Assembly: GCF_008386395.1 (NCBI RefSeq)
Contig: NZ_CP043761.1
Location: 1,426,001 to 1,490,000, forward strand
Direction of reading: 5' to 3'
DNA: 64,000 bases
Source: Paenibacillus sp. 37
GTDB taxonomy: Bacteria; Bacillota; Bacilli; Paenibacillales; Paenibacillaceae
Below the pieces are notes generated by a model. It was not told the origin of the DNA. It ran no database searches and saw only the letters and a program-made list of their open reading frames with translations. Position numbers and translations under genes: made by a program. Shown piece by piece: positions 17,796 through 26,740 of this stretch. Every line of letters starts with the position of its first letter. The stretch's first letter is position 1.

Positions 17796-18203
17796 ATGTT
17801 GGATGCGTCAAGAGTAATTCTCGGTACCCATGGTCAGCTGCATATCGATGGTGTGTGGCAGACAAACATTAACAAGCTGGAAGCGAGTGTGGAGATTGAA
17901 AAGCGTGAGCTGAACCTGGTCGGTAACGACTGGAAGGTGCACAAAAACGGCGCAAAAAAAGGAACAGGCACGATGACGGGCTACAAAGTCACTTCGGATA
18001 TGATCCTGCGCGGCTTCACCAAATTCGAGATCATTTCGAAGCTGAACGACCCTGAATCATATGGACATGAGAGTGTACTGCTGAAAGGTTGCATGGTGGA
18101 CAAAATTCAGCTTGCCAACTGGACAGCGGGTGAGGAAGTACCGGAGGAAACGGGCTTTACGTTTGAAGGATTTGAGTTACTGAATCCGATTGTGGCGAAC
18201 TAA
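17796..18203 (+). CDS. Tail tube protein, module 1 (XkdM-like)
   Basis: 135-residue tube subunit, the inner rigid tube of a contractile tail. The pattern starts LDASRVILGTHGQLHIDGVW and continues VEIEKRELNLVGNDWKVHKN, GTGTMTGYKVTS, and a final strand-rich part ending FTFEGFELLNPIV, as in XkdM/gp19-like tubes. AAGGAGGAAA precedes the ATG. Two hairpins follow the gene, which may reduce readthrough into the chaperone gene, as tube is needed in many copies and chaperone in few. Confidence 0.92.
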   Translation: MLDASRVILGTHGQLHIDGVWQTNINKLEASVEIEKRELNLVGNDWKVHKNGAKKGTGTMTGYKVTSDMILRGFTKFEIISKLNDPESYGHESVLLKGCMVDKIQLANWTAGEEVPEETGFTFEGFELLNPIVAN

Positions 18204-18215
18204 GTTTTGAAATAG

Positions 18216-18300
18216 ACACGTGTTTGAGCTGGTTTGCTCAAGTGTGTTTGCATAGTTACTTCATATAGTATGAACACATTGCGGGCCGAGATGATCTCGG
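18216..18300 (+). promoter_or_regulatory. Two intercistronic hairpins after tube gene
   Basis: TTGAGC (18224-18229) pairs with GCTCAA (18236-18241), with flanking ACAC and GTGT extending it. CCGAGAT-G-ATCTCGG (18286-18300) is a 7-bp hairpin followed by a T-rich stretch. They could be a partial terminator that sets tube/chaperone stoichiometry. Confidence 0.45.
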
Positions 18301-18377
18301 TCTCTTTGTTGTCTCTACAAGGCTTGGAAGATGGCATAGATGAACCCATTCGTGAAACAAGAAGGAGATAACCCCAG

Positions 18378-18970
18378 ATGAGTATGAATGAAAATATGTC
18401 CGAAGAACAGATTTTGGATCAGTTGTTTGAAGCAGCAGAACGTTTGCCAGAGGAGAATGTGCGTATTCAGCGTCTGGATCTGCTGTTGACCTTGCGTGGA
18501 TTGACATCCTCCAAAGTGGATCACATTCGCGAACGCTGTACCATTCGAAAAACGACCAAAGGCCGCACCGAGGAAAAGGTGGACACCGAAACGTTTAACG
18601 CACTGCTCATTTCTGAAGCAACGGTTAAATTGAAAGTTCGCAGCCTGGAATTGTCCGGCTGGGGGGACACCCGTATTACCGGCCGCATGAAGCTATCCGG
18701 TGGCGAACAGGCGGTACGTCGTATGTTGCTCGCTGGTGAATTGGATGCCGTAGGTGATAAAGTGCTGGAGCTGTCCGGCTTCGGTGTGGAGATTGAAGAC
18801 CTAAAAAACTGATTCACTCCGGCGGGATGACTACGTTCCTGTATCACATGTGGGTACGTCATCATCTCCGGCCCGGAGAGTTCTGGTCTTTGCCACGCGG
18901 GGAGCGCTCGCTGTTAATTGCGTTCTCGGAAGAGGAGATGTCAGCGATAACTTCGCAAATGAATCGATAA
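18378..18970 (+). CDS. Tail assembly chaperone, module 1, with -1 frameshift extension (XkdN-like)
   Basis: The zero-frame product (18378-18812, 144 residues) is an XkdN-type tail assembly chaperone, with QRLDLLLTLRGLTSSKVDHI and MKLSGGEQAVRRMLLAGELD. Its last codons are CTA AAA AAC TGA, so the heptamer A AAA AAC (18803-18809) sits directly before the stop. The -1 frame then stays open for 53 codons to TAA at 18968-18970 and encodes LIHSGGMTTFLYHMWVRHHL and onward. This is the G/GT arrangement known in phage lambda and conserved in dsDNA phage tails: the short and long products bind the tape measure during assembly. The extension has no own start codon at a ribosome site, which supports frameshifting. 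The tape measure gene follows after 24 bases. Confidence 0.85.
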
Positions 18971-18994
18971 CGATATAAGACAGGAGGTGAAAAA

Positions 18995-20734
18995 ATGGCA
19001 GAAATGATTGTAGGTCTATCCAAATCCAATGCGGAAATGCGGACAACCCTTCGATATCTGGATCAGATTCAGCGCTCAACGGAACGTCTGGGCAGAGTTC
19101 GTTATCAGAGTCTGATTAAGGTGAACAATGAATTGAGAACGACTGGACGCAGGTTGGAGCATATTTATAGTATGGCTGTGCGAATCAGCAGGCTGCGAAT
19201 CACACCGACGATTGGGTTGATTGATAAGCTGAGTCCGGCACTGGATCGCGCATGGGCGAAACTGAACAGTTTCAGGGACCAGATGGTGACGGCTTCGGGA
19301 ACAGTATCGCTTGAGGTTCGGCAGAAGATCGAAGTGGCGATGGGCAAAGTTGGGCCAACTGGCCCAACTATGGCTGTCATGATCCAGAACAACAAAAACA
19401 TTACTAACAATACGAAGGAAGAAGAACCTAAAAAGTGGTGGGAAAACGTACTTGCAGCGGTCCAAGCATTCAATGATTTGAAGGATGCAGCCTTTAATGT
19501 AGGAGATATTTTTAAATTGTTCAAAAAGAAAAAAGAAGAAAGTCCTGCATCAGATCCAACCAGAAGTCCAGCATCCAAATGCTGCTGTTGCACAGGTGGA
19601 AAGATGGGCAAAAACCGTAGAGTTCGTTCACCGAATGCGGATGGTGGTGGATCAGATCGTGGAAGACGAAATTACCGAAGGGGTAGAATGTCTAGTAATC
19701 GTTCGAATCGGGGCCCATCTCCAGTACCCAATCCTGTACCTGATACTCCAACTCCTCCGGCCGATCGCAACCGTAATAGGGGAGGCGGTAGAAGAATACG
19801 AGGAAGCGGTAGATTAGGATTTGCGGATGGTGGATTGGGATCTTTAACCGACATGCTGGCTGGTAACGGATTGATGGATAATTTAAGTGGTGGCTTTGCG
19901 AAAGGTGCTAAAAGGCTACTCGGACCCATCAGCATGCTTGCTGATGTGGCAAATGTAGCGACAGCACCACCGGAAGAACGTGGCCGAGCTGTAGGTTCTA
20001 TGATTGGCGGCACAGCAGGTACTGCGATTGGTAGCGCCATCGGTAGCGTTCTTTTGCCTGGCATCGGGACATGGGTTGGTGGTGCAGTAGGTGGTTGGGC
20101 CGGAAGTGCAGCAGGCGGCTGGATTGGAGACAAAGCGAAGGATATTGGAAACTTTATGTCTAGTGCTACCGAGGGTGTAGGTGATGCTTTATCGGGTGCA
20201 GCGGATTACGTCTCTGAGAAAACAAAAAAAATCACCGATGGCATATCCAGTTTCTTCGGCTTTGGTTCCAAAAAAGAAGAAAAGACGGTCTCGGCAGCAA
20301 CAGTAGCTGCACCGTCGCAAGTACCAACAGGCCCGCAGATGGCACCTGCCTATATGCCACCTGCACTGACCATAACAGGCCCAGCCGCATATATGAACAG
20401 CAAGGTCGGTCAACCTACCTCTGCTGGATTCATGGGAACAAGCATGATGCAGAACCAAGCGATGGCGCTTGGTAACGGTGCGCAGACCAATGGAAAATCG
20501 TCCACGATGACCGTACAGATATCTGAAGATCAGATGAGCAGTCTGTCCGGATACTTGAAGGATTTCAAAACCGAAACTACCAATCAGATTGCGATAAATA
20601 TTGCACCGGGAACGGTACAGGTGACGGTTCGTGAGAACGCAATTGATTATGACGCAGTTTCTCACCAGGTGGGGCAACGGATCTCTAACGAGTTCCGCCG
20701 CGCGATGCAAAATCGCAAAACGATTATGGCCTAA
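18995..20734 (+). CDS. Tape measure protein, module 1
   Basis: 579 residues, in tape-measure position between chaperone and LysM genes. The N-terminal 150 residues are helical. Around residues 185-280 comes a Cys run (KCCCCTGG) and an Arg/Gly/Pro-rich stretch. A glycine-zipper region near 320-390 (GSMIGGTAGTAIGSAIGSVL, GGAVGGWAGSAAGGWIG) is probably membrane-active. The C-terminal region has VQVTVRENAIDYDAVSHQVG. It is much shorter than XkdO of PBSX. By the usual ratio of about 0.15 nm per residue it would set a tail of very roughly 90 nm (inference). AGGAGG precedes the ATG. Confidence 0.8.
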   Translation: MAEMIVGLSKSNAEMRTTLRYLDQIQRSTERLGRVRYQSLIKVNNELRTTGRRLEHIYSMAVRISRLRITPTIGLIDKLSPALDRAWAKLNSFRDQMVTASGTVSLEVRQKIEVAMGKVGPTGPTMAVMIQNNKNITNNTKEEEPKKWWENVLAAVQAFNDLKDAAFNVGDIFKLFKKKKEESPASDPTRSPASKCCCCTGGKMGKNRRVRSPNADGGGSDRGRRNYRRGRMSSNRSNRGPSPVPNPVPDTPTPPADRNRNRGGGRRIRGSGRLGFADGGLGSLTDMLAGNGLMDNLSGGFAKGAKRLLGPISMLADVANVATAPPEERGRAVGSMIGGTAGTAIGSAIGSVLLPGIGTWVGGAVGGWAGSAAGGWIGDKAKDIGNFMSSATEGVGDALSGAADYVSEKTKKITDGISSFFGFGSKKEEKTVSAATVAAPSQVPTGPQMAPAYMPPALTITGPAAYMNSKVGQPTSAGFMGTSMMQNQAMALGNGAQTNGKSSTMTVQISEDQMSSLSGYLKDFKTETTNQIAINIAPGTVQVTVRENAIDYDAVSHQVGQRISNEFRRAMQNRKTIMA

Positions 20735-20754
20735 GCAGAAAGGAGGCCGCAGAT

Positions 20755-21423
20755 ATGTCTGTACTTGAAGATAAAGTTGGTCCTAACAAAATGTCATTTA
20801 CGTTGAAGGATGGCAATACTCCATTTCAATTTCCGGTAAACCCTGAAGAAGTTAATATTTCCAGATCTAAGGGATATGAAACGGTCAATATGTTGGAGCA
20901 TGGCGAGTTTGATTTTGCACAAGGGGAGAAGGTGAAGGAGATCACCTTCTCTTCTTTTTTTCCAAAACGATATGATCCGTCCTATTGCATGGATGAAAAA
21001 TATTTTCTGGATCCACGCGTGGCGATGAATGTGTTGAACACTTTTCTCATATCCAAAAAGCCACTGCGTTTCATCATCTCCGAAACCGGAGTAAACGTTC
21101 CTGTATTTCTTGTTTCGCTTAATTCGAGCTTTCGCGGCGGGGAGACGGGAGATATTTATTTCGACCTGACCCTGCGAACCTGGCGGGATTCCAAAGTGGA
21201 AAAGGTGGGTTCAGGGGCAGCCGCAAGCAAGTCCGGTTCACGTACCGATCTGAAAAAAGGTAGCAAGACGTACACCGTCAAAGCCGGGGATTCTTTGTCC
21301 AAAATAGCTAAGCTTGAACTCGGAAATAGTTCCAAATGGAACGAGATTTACAAGCTCAATACGAAAATCATTGGCAGTGATCCAAACCGGATCAAGCCCG
21401 GACAAAAGCTGGTGATGCCATGA
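20755..21423 (+). CDS. XkdP-like LysM baseplate protein, module 1
   Basis: 222 residues. The N-terminal domain (FQFPVNPEEVNISRSKGYET, FDFAQGEKVKEITFSSFFP) matches the XkdP/gp53-like baseplate family. The C-terminal LysM domain (TVKAGDSLSKIAKLELG ... INPGQKL-like end RIKPGQKLVMP) would bind peptidoglycan, helping the hub cross the wall. The stop overlaps the start of the next gene by ATGA. AAAGGAGG precedes the ATG. Confidence 0.9.
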   Translation: MSVLEDKVGPNKMSFTLKDGNTPFQFPVNPEEVNISRSKGYETVNMLEHGEFDFAQGEKVKEITFSSFFPKRYDPSYCMDEKYFLDPRVAMNVLNTFLISKKPLRFIISETGVNVPVFLVSLNSSFRGGETGDIYFDLTLRTWRDSKVEKVGSGAAASKSGSRTDLKKGSKTYTVKAGDSLSKIAKLELGNSSKWNEIYKLNTKIIGSDPNRIKPGQKLVMP

Positions 21424-22409
21424 CCTACAAGGTCATTGTCGATGACAAATATGACGTCACCAAGCTGGTGGAGACAATTACGCTGAAGGACTCGCTGGAC
21501 CAGATTGCATATCAGGCCAACATCCGGTTGGCCGTATCTGCCTATTCCGGTTTGCCTTCGATTTCACCCGGCATGGCGGTGCGGATTAGCGGGGTTCCTT
21601 TTGGCGAAAAATCCATGGTTCACTTGCTGCATCCTGCGGTCATCTGGGAGGTGGAAAGCTCGAACAGCGGCACCAAGCGGCTGTCCCTCACGGTGTACGA
21701 CCGGATGATCTATCTGGAGAAATCAGAGGACGAATTCCTACTGCCGAAGGATCAGACCGCTGTACAGCGGCTTAAAGCGTACGCCAAGGAATGGAAAATT
21801 CCTCTGGCTGCTCTGCCGGAGATCAAGACCAAGCTGGGTAAGGCGGTGTATCGGTCGCAGACCATATTTGCGATGATATTTGCCGATCTGAAAGAAACGG
21901 CCAAGTCCGGGGGAGACATGTATCATCCACGGATGACACCCGGCGGGTTGCAGCTCTTCCAGATCGGAAGTAATGCGAAGGTCTATGAGCTGGATCGACT
22001 GATTGATCTGACCCAGATGCGTACGCTTGAAGGAGCGATCACGAAAGTAAAAGTGATGGCAGCGTCTGAGTCCGGCGGTAGTGGCAAAGAGGTGCCTTCG
22101 AAAGTACTTGCGATTGAGCAAGGGGATACGGAGCAGCTAGGTACGTTGCAAAAACTGATCGAGGACGATCAGATAAAAACAGCTGCCGCCGCCAAGAAAC
22201 TGGCAAAAAGCAAGCTGACAGGTATTCAGGAGACCTTTACAATATCCGCACCGGATGTGAATACGATCCGCGCTGGAGACGCAGTGTTGTTAAAAGGACT
22301 GAGGCTAATTGTCATGTCGGTCAGCCGTGATCTGTCTGCCGGGCCTGGAACGATGACGTTGGAACTGGGTACAGCTGAGATGGTGAAAAGGAGGTATTAC
22401 CTTGAATAA
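21420..22409 (+). CDS. XkdQ-like baseplate hub protein, module 1
   Basis: 329 residues, gpD/gp27-like hub of a contractile tail, linking the tube to the baseplate. Recognisable parts are YDVTKLVETITLKDSLDQIA at the N-terminus, WEVESSNSGTKRLSLTVYDR, and the C-terminal INTIRAGDAVLLKGLRLIVM-like region (here VNTIRAGDAVLLKGLRLIVM). Translationally coupled to XkdP by ATGA and to the next gene, which begins inside its end. Module 2 carries a diverged counterpart at 33037. Confidence 0.88.
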   Translation: MTYKVIVDDKYDVTKLVETITLKDSLDQIAYQANIRLAVSAYSGLPSISPGMAVRISGVPFGEKSMVHLLHPAVIWEVESSNSGTKRLSLTVYDRMIYLEKSEDEFLLPKDQTAVQRLKAYAKEWKIPLAALPEIKTKLGKAVYRSQTIFAMIFADLKETAKSGGDMYHPRMTPGGLQLFQIGSNAKVYELDRLIDLTQMRTLEGAITKVKVMAASESGGSGKEVPSKVLAIEQGDTEQLGTLQKLIEDDQIKTAAAAKKLAKSKLTGIQETFTISAPDVNTIRAGDAVLLKGLRLIVMSVSRDLSAGPGTMTLELGTAEMVKRRYYLE

Positions 22410-22812
22410 AGATGATCCGTATGGGCATTTTGCCGACGTCATGCGGGGAGCGATGAGTACACATTCTCGTCAGGCCGTGAGCGGCATGGGCGCGGTATTG
22501 GGTACGATGACCTCATCCGGCGTGAAACTGGATGATTTCAAGCACGAGGTGCAGGATTATCTCGTGGCCGAGTTGCCGGGCACGCTTGGACTGCCGGAGC
22601 GCGAGACTGCTGGCGCGATCTCGGGTATACCTGACGTGGCAAATGGCGGTACGACGGGCACGGGACGGTTTCTTTTGCAAGAAGAGGAAGTGGAAGAAGC
22701 GGTGTGGTCTCTTGGTAAAGGATTAAAAGCGGGAGATCGCGTACTGGCGATGCGGGTGAATGGCGGTAATGACATTGTGGTGCTGTGTAAGGTGGTGAGT
22801 GCGCATGCCTAG
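22402..22812 (+). CDS. XkdR-like DUF2577 protein, module 1
   Basis: 136 residues with TTG start after AAAGGAGG. The C-terminal strand-rich part (LKAGDRVLAMRVNGGNDIVVLCKVV) matches DUF2577, present also in module 2 (TVGDHVLLLRVQGGDSFVVLDRLV). It is 50 residues longer than the module 2 protein; the extra length lies at the N-terminal side and middle. In contractile-tail systems this position belongs to a small hub/spike component. Overlaps both neighbours. Confidence 0.82.
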   Translation: MNKDDPYGHFADVMRGAMSTHSRQAVSGMGAVLGTMTSSGVKLDDFKHEVQDYLVAELPGTLGLPERETAGAISGIPDVANGGTTGTGRFLLQEEEVEEAVWSLGKGLKAGDRVLAMRVNGGNDIVVLCKVVSAHA

Positions 22813-23260
22813 TTTGTTCCCGGAAACGGGTGTGGTCTGGGGAGATGAAGAAGATCTGTCAGGGGCGGCATCGGAAGAGGTGCGCTTTGGACGAAGTTGG
22901 CGATTTGATTACGACGCAGGGGATTTTGTGCTGACCCCAAGTGGCAAAGTTGCCGGGGCTGGTGGACATGAAGCTTGGGTGCAGTGGTGCATTAAGGCTG
23001 TGAAAACGCCGCGGTACAGACATGTGATCTATTCCCGGAACTATGGTTCGGAGCTGGAGGATCTGGTGGGGCAGAGTGATAGCCGAGGTGTGATGGAAAG
23101 TGAGATTACTCGGATGGTGACGGAGACGTTGCTGGCTGATCCACGCACGGATTTGGTAGACCAGTTTGCGTTCGATTGGAATCGGGAACAGTGCATGTTC
23201 TCGTGCCGGGTGGCGAGTGTGCAGGAAGAGATGTTTATTCTGGAAAGTGAGGTGATCTGA
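22805..23260 (+). CDS. XkdS-like gp25 family baseplate wedge protein, module 1
   Basis: About 151 residues, DUF2634/XkdS, related to the T4 gp25 lysozyme-like wedge that nucleates sheath polymerisation. Typical pieces are WVQWCIKAVKTPRYRHVIYS, NYGSELEDLVGQ and the C-terminal strand-rich end. Start 22805 is chosen because AAGGTGG lies about 9 bases upstream; an in-frame GTG 6 bases earlier is less well placed. Overlaps the end of the DUF2577 gene. Confidence 0.9.
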   Translation: MPSLFPETGVVWGDEEDLSGAASEEVRFGRSWRFDYDAGDFVLTPSGKVAGAGGHEAWVQWCIKAVKTPRYRHVIYSRNYGSELEDLVGQSDSRGVMESEITRMVTETLLADPRTDLVDQFAFDWNREQCMFSCRVASVQEEMFILESEVI

Positions 23261-23264
23261 CGGG

Positions 23265-24404
23265 ATGGCTGAGATTCCGCGTTATTTGGAGGACCAGACG
23301 GAGGAACAGATTATGCAGCGTATGCTGGATCGTCTGCCCGCGGATCTGGATAAGTCGGAAGGATCGTTTCTGTGGGATGCGGAGGCTCCGGTAGCGTTTA
23401 TGCTGTCTGAAGCGGCTTTGTGGGCACAGGAATTACTTCGGCGGGGGTTTGCAAGTACGGCTGCGAGTAGTGATCCGAATTTTCGTTCGGAAGAGCTGGA
23501 TCTGCGGGCGGGAGAGCACGGCATCACACGGCGAGCTGCGGTGGCGGCACAAGGTGCGGTGAGGTTTGTGGGTACTCCGGGTAAAGTGGTGCCTGCGGGT
23601 ACGGTCGTGGCTACGCTCGCGGATGAAGTGTCTGCTGAAGCTTCGCTCGAATATGAGACAGTGGGACGTTTCGAACTGGATTCAGATGGTTCCGGGGTGG
23701 TAGGCGTGCGAGCACTTGTTGCCGGAAAAGACAGCAACGTGCCTGCGGGCACGGTAACTGTGCTCTCTACACCTGTAAGTGGCGTGACTTCTGTCACGAA
23801 CGTTGAGGTGATTAAAGGCGGTGCGGATATTGAGGCCGATACGGCACTGCTGGAACGTTTTTATGCCAAAGTCCGCAACCAAGGAACCAGCGGCAACAAG
23901 TCGCAATATGTGCAATGGGCCAGTGAAGTACCAGGTGTAGGTGCAACGCGGGTTATTCCGTTATGGCAGGGGCCAGGCACGGTGGGATTGTATTTGCTGG
24001 ACACGGACAAACGTGCGGCTGGCACAGATCTGGTAGCGGAAGTGCAGAAGTACGTTGACCCAACGCAGGATGGGCAAGGTGAAGGTGTTGCACCGGCGGG
24101 GCCAGTAGTGTCCGTGATGCCGGCCGAGGAAGTGCCGATGAACATTCAGGTGAAGCTGACGCTGGCAAGTGATGCGACACTCGCCGATGTTCGGACATTG
24201 ATCGAACGCGGGGTGACCGCGTATTTGAAACAGCTGGCTTTTGCCGATCCACTCGTTCGTTACACCCGTATTGCCGCGATTCTATTGGACATTCCGCCCA
24301 TTATCGACTATTCGGAGCTGACCGTGAACGGTGTGAGCGACCAGAATATCGAGATGACCGCGAGTCAGGTGGCCGTGTTGGGGGCGGTGGATGTGCATGA
24401 GTAG
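23265..24404 (+). CDS. XkdT-like baseplate J protein, module 1
   Basis: 379-residue wedge protein of the gpJ family (T4 gp6-like) that forms the ring of the baseplate. It begins IPRYLEDQTEEQIMQRMLDR, then has DLDKSEGSFLWDAEAPVA, VPAGTVVATLADE, and the conserved block VGATRVIPLWQGPGTVGLYL ... VDPTQDGQGEGVAPAGPVV. The C-terminus (YTRIAAILLDIPPIIDYSEL) matches the module 2 protein closely. In module 2 the next gene overlaps it directly; here 212 extra bases intervene. Confidence 0.92.
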   Translation: MAEIPRYLEDQTEEQIMQRMLDRLPADLDKSEGSFLWDAEAPVAFMLSEAALWAQELLRRGFASTAASSDPNFRSEELDLRAGEHGITRRAAVAAQGAVRFVGTPGKVVPAGTVVATLADEVSAEASLEYETVGRFELDSDGSGVVGVRALVAGKDSNVPAGTVTVLSTPVSGVTSVTNVEVIKGGADIEADTALLERFYAKVRNQGTSGNKSQYVQWASEVPGVGATRVIPLWQGPGTVGLYLLDTDKRAAGTDLVAEVQKYVDPTQDGQGEGVAPAGPVVSVMPAEEVPMNIQVKLTLASDATLADVRTLIERGVTAYLKQLAFADPLVRYTRIAAILLDIPPIIDYSELTVNGVSDQNIEMTASQVAVLGAVDVHE

Positions 24405-24616
24405 TGTTGGGCAGATGGTGGATGTAAGGTGCGGATGTGGAGACAGAGGCGGTGTAGGACAAGGTGGATGTGCTAGTTGTGTTGCTCCCGAGTGTGGAAG
24501 TGAAGAAAAAGGCGGGCAAAAAGGGCATTTGTATTGTTCAGAACGCCGCTTGGGAACGCAGTTGCATTTGAGCGAAGCTGTTCACGTTAATGTGAAAGGA
24601 AAGGAGGATGCGGGTC
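24405..24616 (+). other. Extra spacer between XkdT- and XkdU-like genes, module 1
   Basis: 212 bases absent from module 2. A plus-strand frame from 24391 to 24657 could encode a protein of 88 residues with about ten cysteines (VRCGCGDRGGVGQGGCASCV), but it overlaps both neighbours and lacks a convincing ribosome site. GGTGGATGT-like units recur. I treat it as non-coding. Confidence 0.4.
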
Positions 24617-25207
24617 ATGAGTGCTCCTTCTATTGTAGATGTTGGACTGACGAGTGAGAAAGGGCGGGAGTTGTTCTCGTATTTGCCCAGATATTACGAG
24701 ACTTCACGCGTCATGCAGGCCGATATGCAGGCCAAAGGCACCGAAATAGATCTGCTGTACCAGGCGCTGGATGAGACATTGGAGCAGTTTTTTGTCCGTA
24801 CAGCGACGTGGGGGCTGGACTTCTGGGAGCAGGAGCTCGGAATTGAGACGGATCGTCTTAAACCCGTGGAACAAAGACGTGCCGTGGTGGAATCGAAGCT
24901 GCGTGGTGCCGGGAAGTTCTCTGGCAGGCTCGTGGCGAATGTGGCTGAGGCGTATGCCGGGGGCAAGGTGGATGTAACTTTTCAGCCGGAAGCGTGGAGT
25001 TTTACGGTGAGTTTTGTGGATACGATGGGCATCCCGCCCAATATCGATGATCTCAAACGTGCGATTGAAGAATTGAAACCGGCCCATATGTCCGTGGAAT
25101 ATGAGTATCGCTATTTGGTCTGGGATGATCTGGACGACAAACAGAAGACATGGGACGAACTCGATGCCGCGTCCTTGACGTGGAATGAACTGGAGGTGTG
25201 GGCTTAA
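24617..25207 (+). CDS. XkdU-like (gpI/YmfQ) baseplate protein, module 1
   Basis: About 196 residues, DUF2313. It begins with FSYLPRYYETSRVMQADMQA, has FFVRTATWGLDFWEQELGI, RRAVVESKLRGAGKFSGRLV, and the C-terminal pair DTMGIPPNIDDLKRAIEEL and KPAHMSVEYEYRYL that marks the family. The protein links baseplate to tail fibre. Start 24617 has GGAGG 9 bases upstream. The C-terminus carries three WDDLD/WDELD/WNELE-like repeats. The fibre gene begins within its stop (TAATG). Confidence 0.9.
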   Translation: MSAPSIVDVGLTSEKGRELFSYLPRYYETSRVMQADMQAKGTEIDLLYQALDETLEQFFVRTATWGLDFWEQELGIETDRLKPVEQRRAVVESKLRGAGKFSGRLVANVAEAYAGGKVDVTFQPEAWSFTVSFVDTMGIPPNIDDLKRAIEELKPAHMSVEYEYRYLVWDDLDDKQKTWDELDAASLTWNELEVWA

Positions 25208-26121
25208 TGCCACAGGAAACAGATCGACTAAAATTGCATCTTCCCTTGGGGAACGAAAGAGTGACCCGGGATAGTATTAATATGATTTTCGAAAAGATTG
25301 ATGCTGGTGTTGCAACGCAAGCGGATTTGGATGCGCTTCGTGAAGCGGTGAGTCAGATGGAGATTCCTGATGCATCTTTGACGCAGAAAGGGAAAGTGCA
25401 GTTGTCCAGTAAGACGGACGGTACGTCCGAGACGGTGGCGGCGACGGAGAAGGCAGTGAAAGCGGCTGTGGACGGTGCCATTCCAAGACTGATTCCAGAT
25501 ACCCGTGGAGTAGCTACAAAGCCCAGCGATTATCGTAAAAACATCGCATACTCATTTAAATCAGGTTCAACGATTGGCTTACCCGCCGAACTCTATGTCG
25601 TATTACATGGATTGAAGGGCTGGAATGATGACAGCGGAGGCGTCACTCACGAATATGCTTCCGGCGGAACGACAGGAGGAATGTACCATCGTACTGGTAC
25701 GACTGCTAACGATACCTGGGGGCCGTGGATGCAGATTGTTGATCAAGGTGCACCGTGGCAAAAGCGTAAGTTAACTGAAGATAATGGTCTTTCAATCAAC
25801 GTCAGTAATGGGAATGCCAATAATTTAGTCGCTGCAGGGTTCTATGTTGGTGAGAATATTGCCCATGCACCAACAACCGCTAGTGGTGCATGGTGGTATA
25901 TCGAAGTTCAGGCAATGTCTTCTGATAGTTGGGTTATTCAAAAAGCCTATGATTTATTTAGTGCAGGATCATTCAGAATGCGAATTAAAAGCAATGGAAC
26001 TTGGACAGCATGGTCACAAGACCTTTTTCAATCTGTCCTTGATGCTAAGAACAGGCACATTATTTCATCTGCTGCACCTTCTGGCGGAAACGATGGCGAC
26101 ATCTGGTATCAATACTCATGA
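25207..26121 (+). CDS. Tail fibre protein, module 1
   Basis: 304 residues. The N-terminal part carries the anchoring region found in both modules (MEIPDASLTQKGKVQLSSKT), a phage tail-fibre repeat motif. The middle and C-terminal parts (PADYRKNIAYSF-like, TWGPWMQIVDQG, WWYIEVQAMSSDSWVIQKAY) resemble pyocin-knob-type receptor-binding domains with Trp-rich strands. The end SAAPSGGNDGDIWYQYS is common at fibre C-termini. It should recognise the target cell surface. The module 2 fibre shares the anchor but diverges after it. Confidence 0.88.
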   Translation: MPQETDRLKLHLPLGNERVTRDSINMIFEKIDAGVATQADLDALREAVSQMEIPDASLTQKGKVQLSSKTDGTSETVAATEKAVKAAVDGAIPRLIPDTRGVATKPSDYRKNIAYSFKSGSTIGLPAELYVVLHGLKGWNDDSGGVTHEYASGGTTGGMYHRTGTTANDTWGPWMQIVDQGAPWQKRKLTEDNGLSINVSNGNANNLVAAGFYVGENIAHAPTTASGAWWYIEVQAMSSDSWVIQKAYDLFSAGSFRMRIKSNGTWTAWSQDLFQSVLDAKNRHIISSAAPSGGNDGDIWYQYS

Positions 26122-26143
26122 TTAAAGGGGAGGAGAATAACGC

Positions 26144-26731
26144 ATGGCTTTAGGCGCTAAGGTGGGTGGCACGTGGAAAATGCCCAATAGAGTGTCCGTC
26201 AAGGTTTCGGGGACTTGGCGGGGTGTCCAACAAATTTATGCGAGAGTCGGGGGAGTATGGCGCCCCATTTGGTCCACTGTACAGACTATGCGGAAAGGTT
26301 CCGTATGGGGCAGCAATTCATATGTGGCCAAACAATCGGACCATGTGGAATGTTACGCGTACAACCCAAGCACAGGAGGCGGTGAGGCGGCCGTAGTGAC
26401 AAGCACACCAGTGGATCTGACCAACGTAACTAATGTTGTATTTGATTTTGCATTGGAAGGTTCATCCCACATCCAATCAGATGGGATTTTCATAGCGTCA
26501 ACGGACCAAATGGGAGGCGGCGGTACATATAACGCCCGAACATATCGGGGTTCACTGACGACAAGGACCACAATCAGCTTGAGCGTTTCCAGCCTTTCCG
26601 GGTCCTACTATTTGCGGGCGCACGCTTCAAACAACAGCGGCGTATCCACATGGAAATGCGTTCGCCTTTACCGGATCTTGCTGGACAACAAAGAGATTTG
26701 GAACGCCAGTGTGGGAGGTTCTTACTTGTAA
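26144..26731 (+). CDS. Fibre-associated protein, module 1
   Basis: 195 residues, no named family. The N-terminus has three related units of about 12 residues (KVGGTWKMPNRV, KVSGTWRGVQQI, RVGGVWRPIWST). The rest is Gly/Ser/Thr-rich and beta-structured (VVFDFALEGSSHIQSDGIFI, SLSVSSLSGSYYLRAHASN), resembling a carbohydrate-binding or jelly-roll domain. It follows the fibre with GGGGAGGAG as ribosome site and has no counterpart in module 2. Likely a second receptor-binding or fibre-capping protein, an inference from position and composition. Confidence 0.7.
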   Translation: MALGAKVGGTWKMPNRVSVKVSGTWRGVQQIYARVGGVWRPIWSTVQTMRKGSVWGSNSYVAKQSDHVECYAYNPSTGGGEAAVVTSTPVDLTNVTNVVFDFALEGSSHIQSDGIFIASTDQMGGGGTYNARTYRGSLTTRTTISLSVSSLSGSYYLRAHASNNSGVSTWKCVRLYRILLDNKEIWNASVGGSYL

Positions 26732-26740
26732 TAAAGAGGC

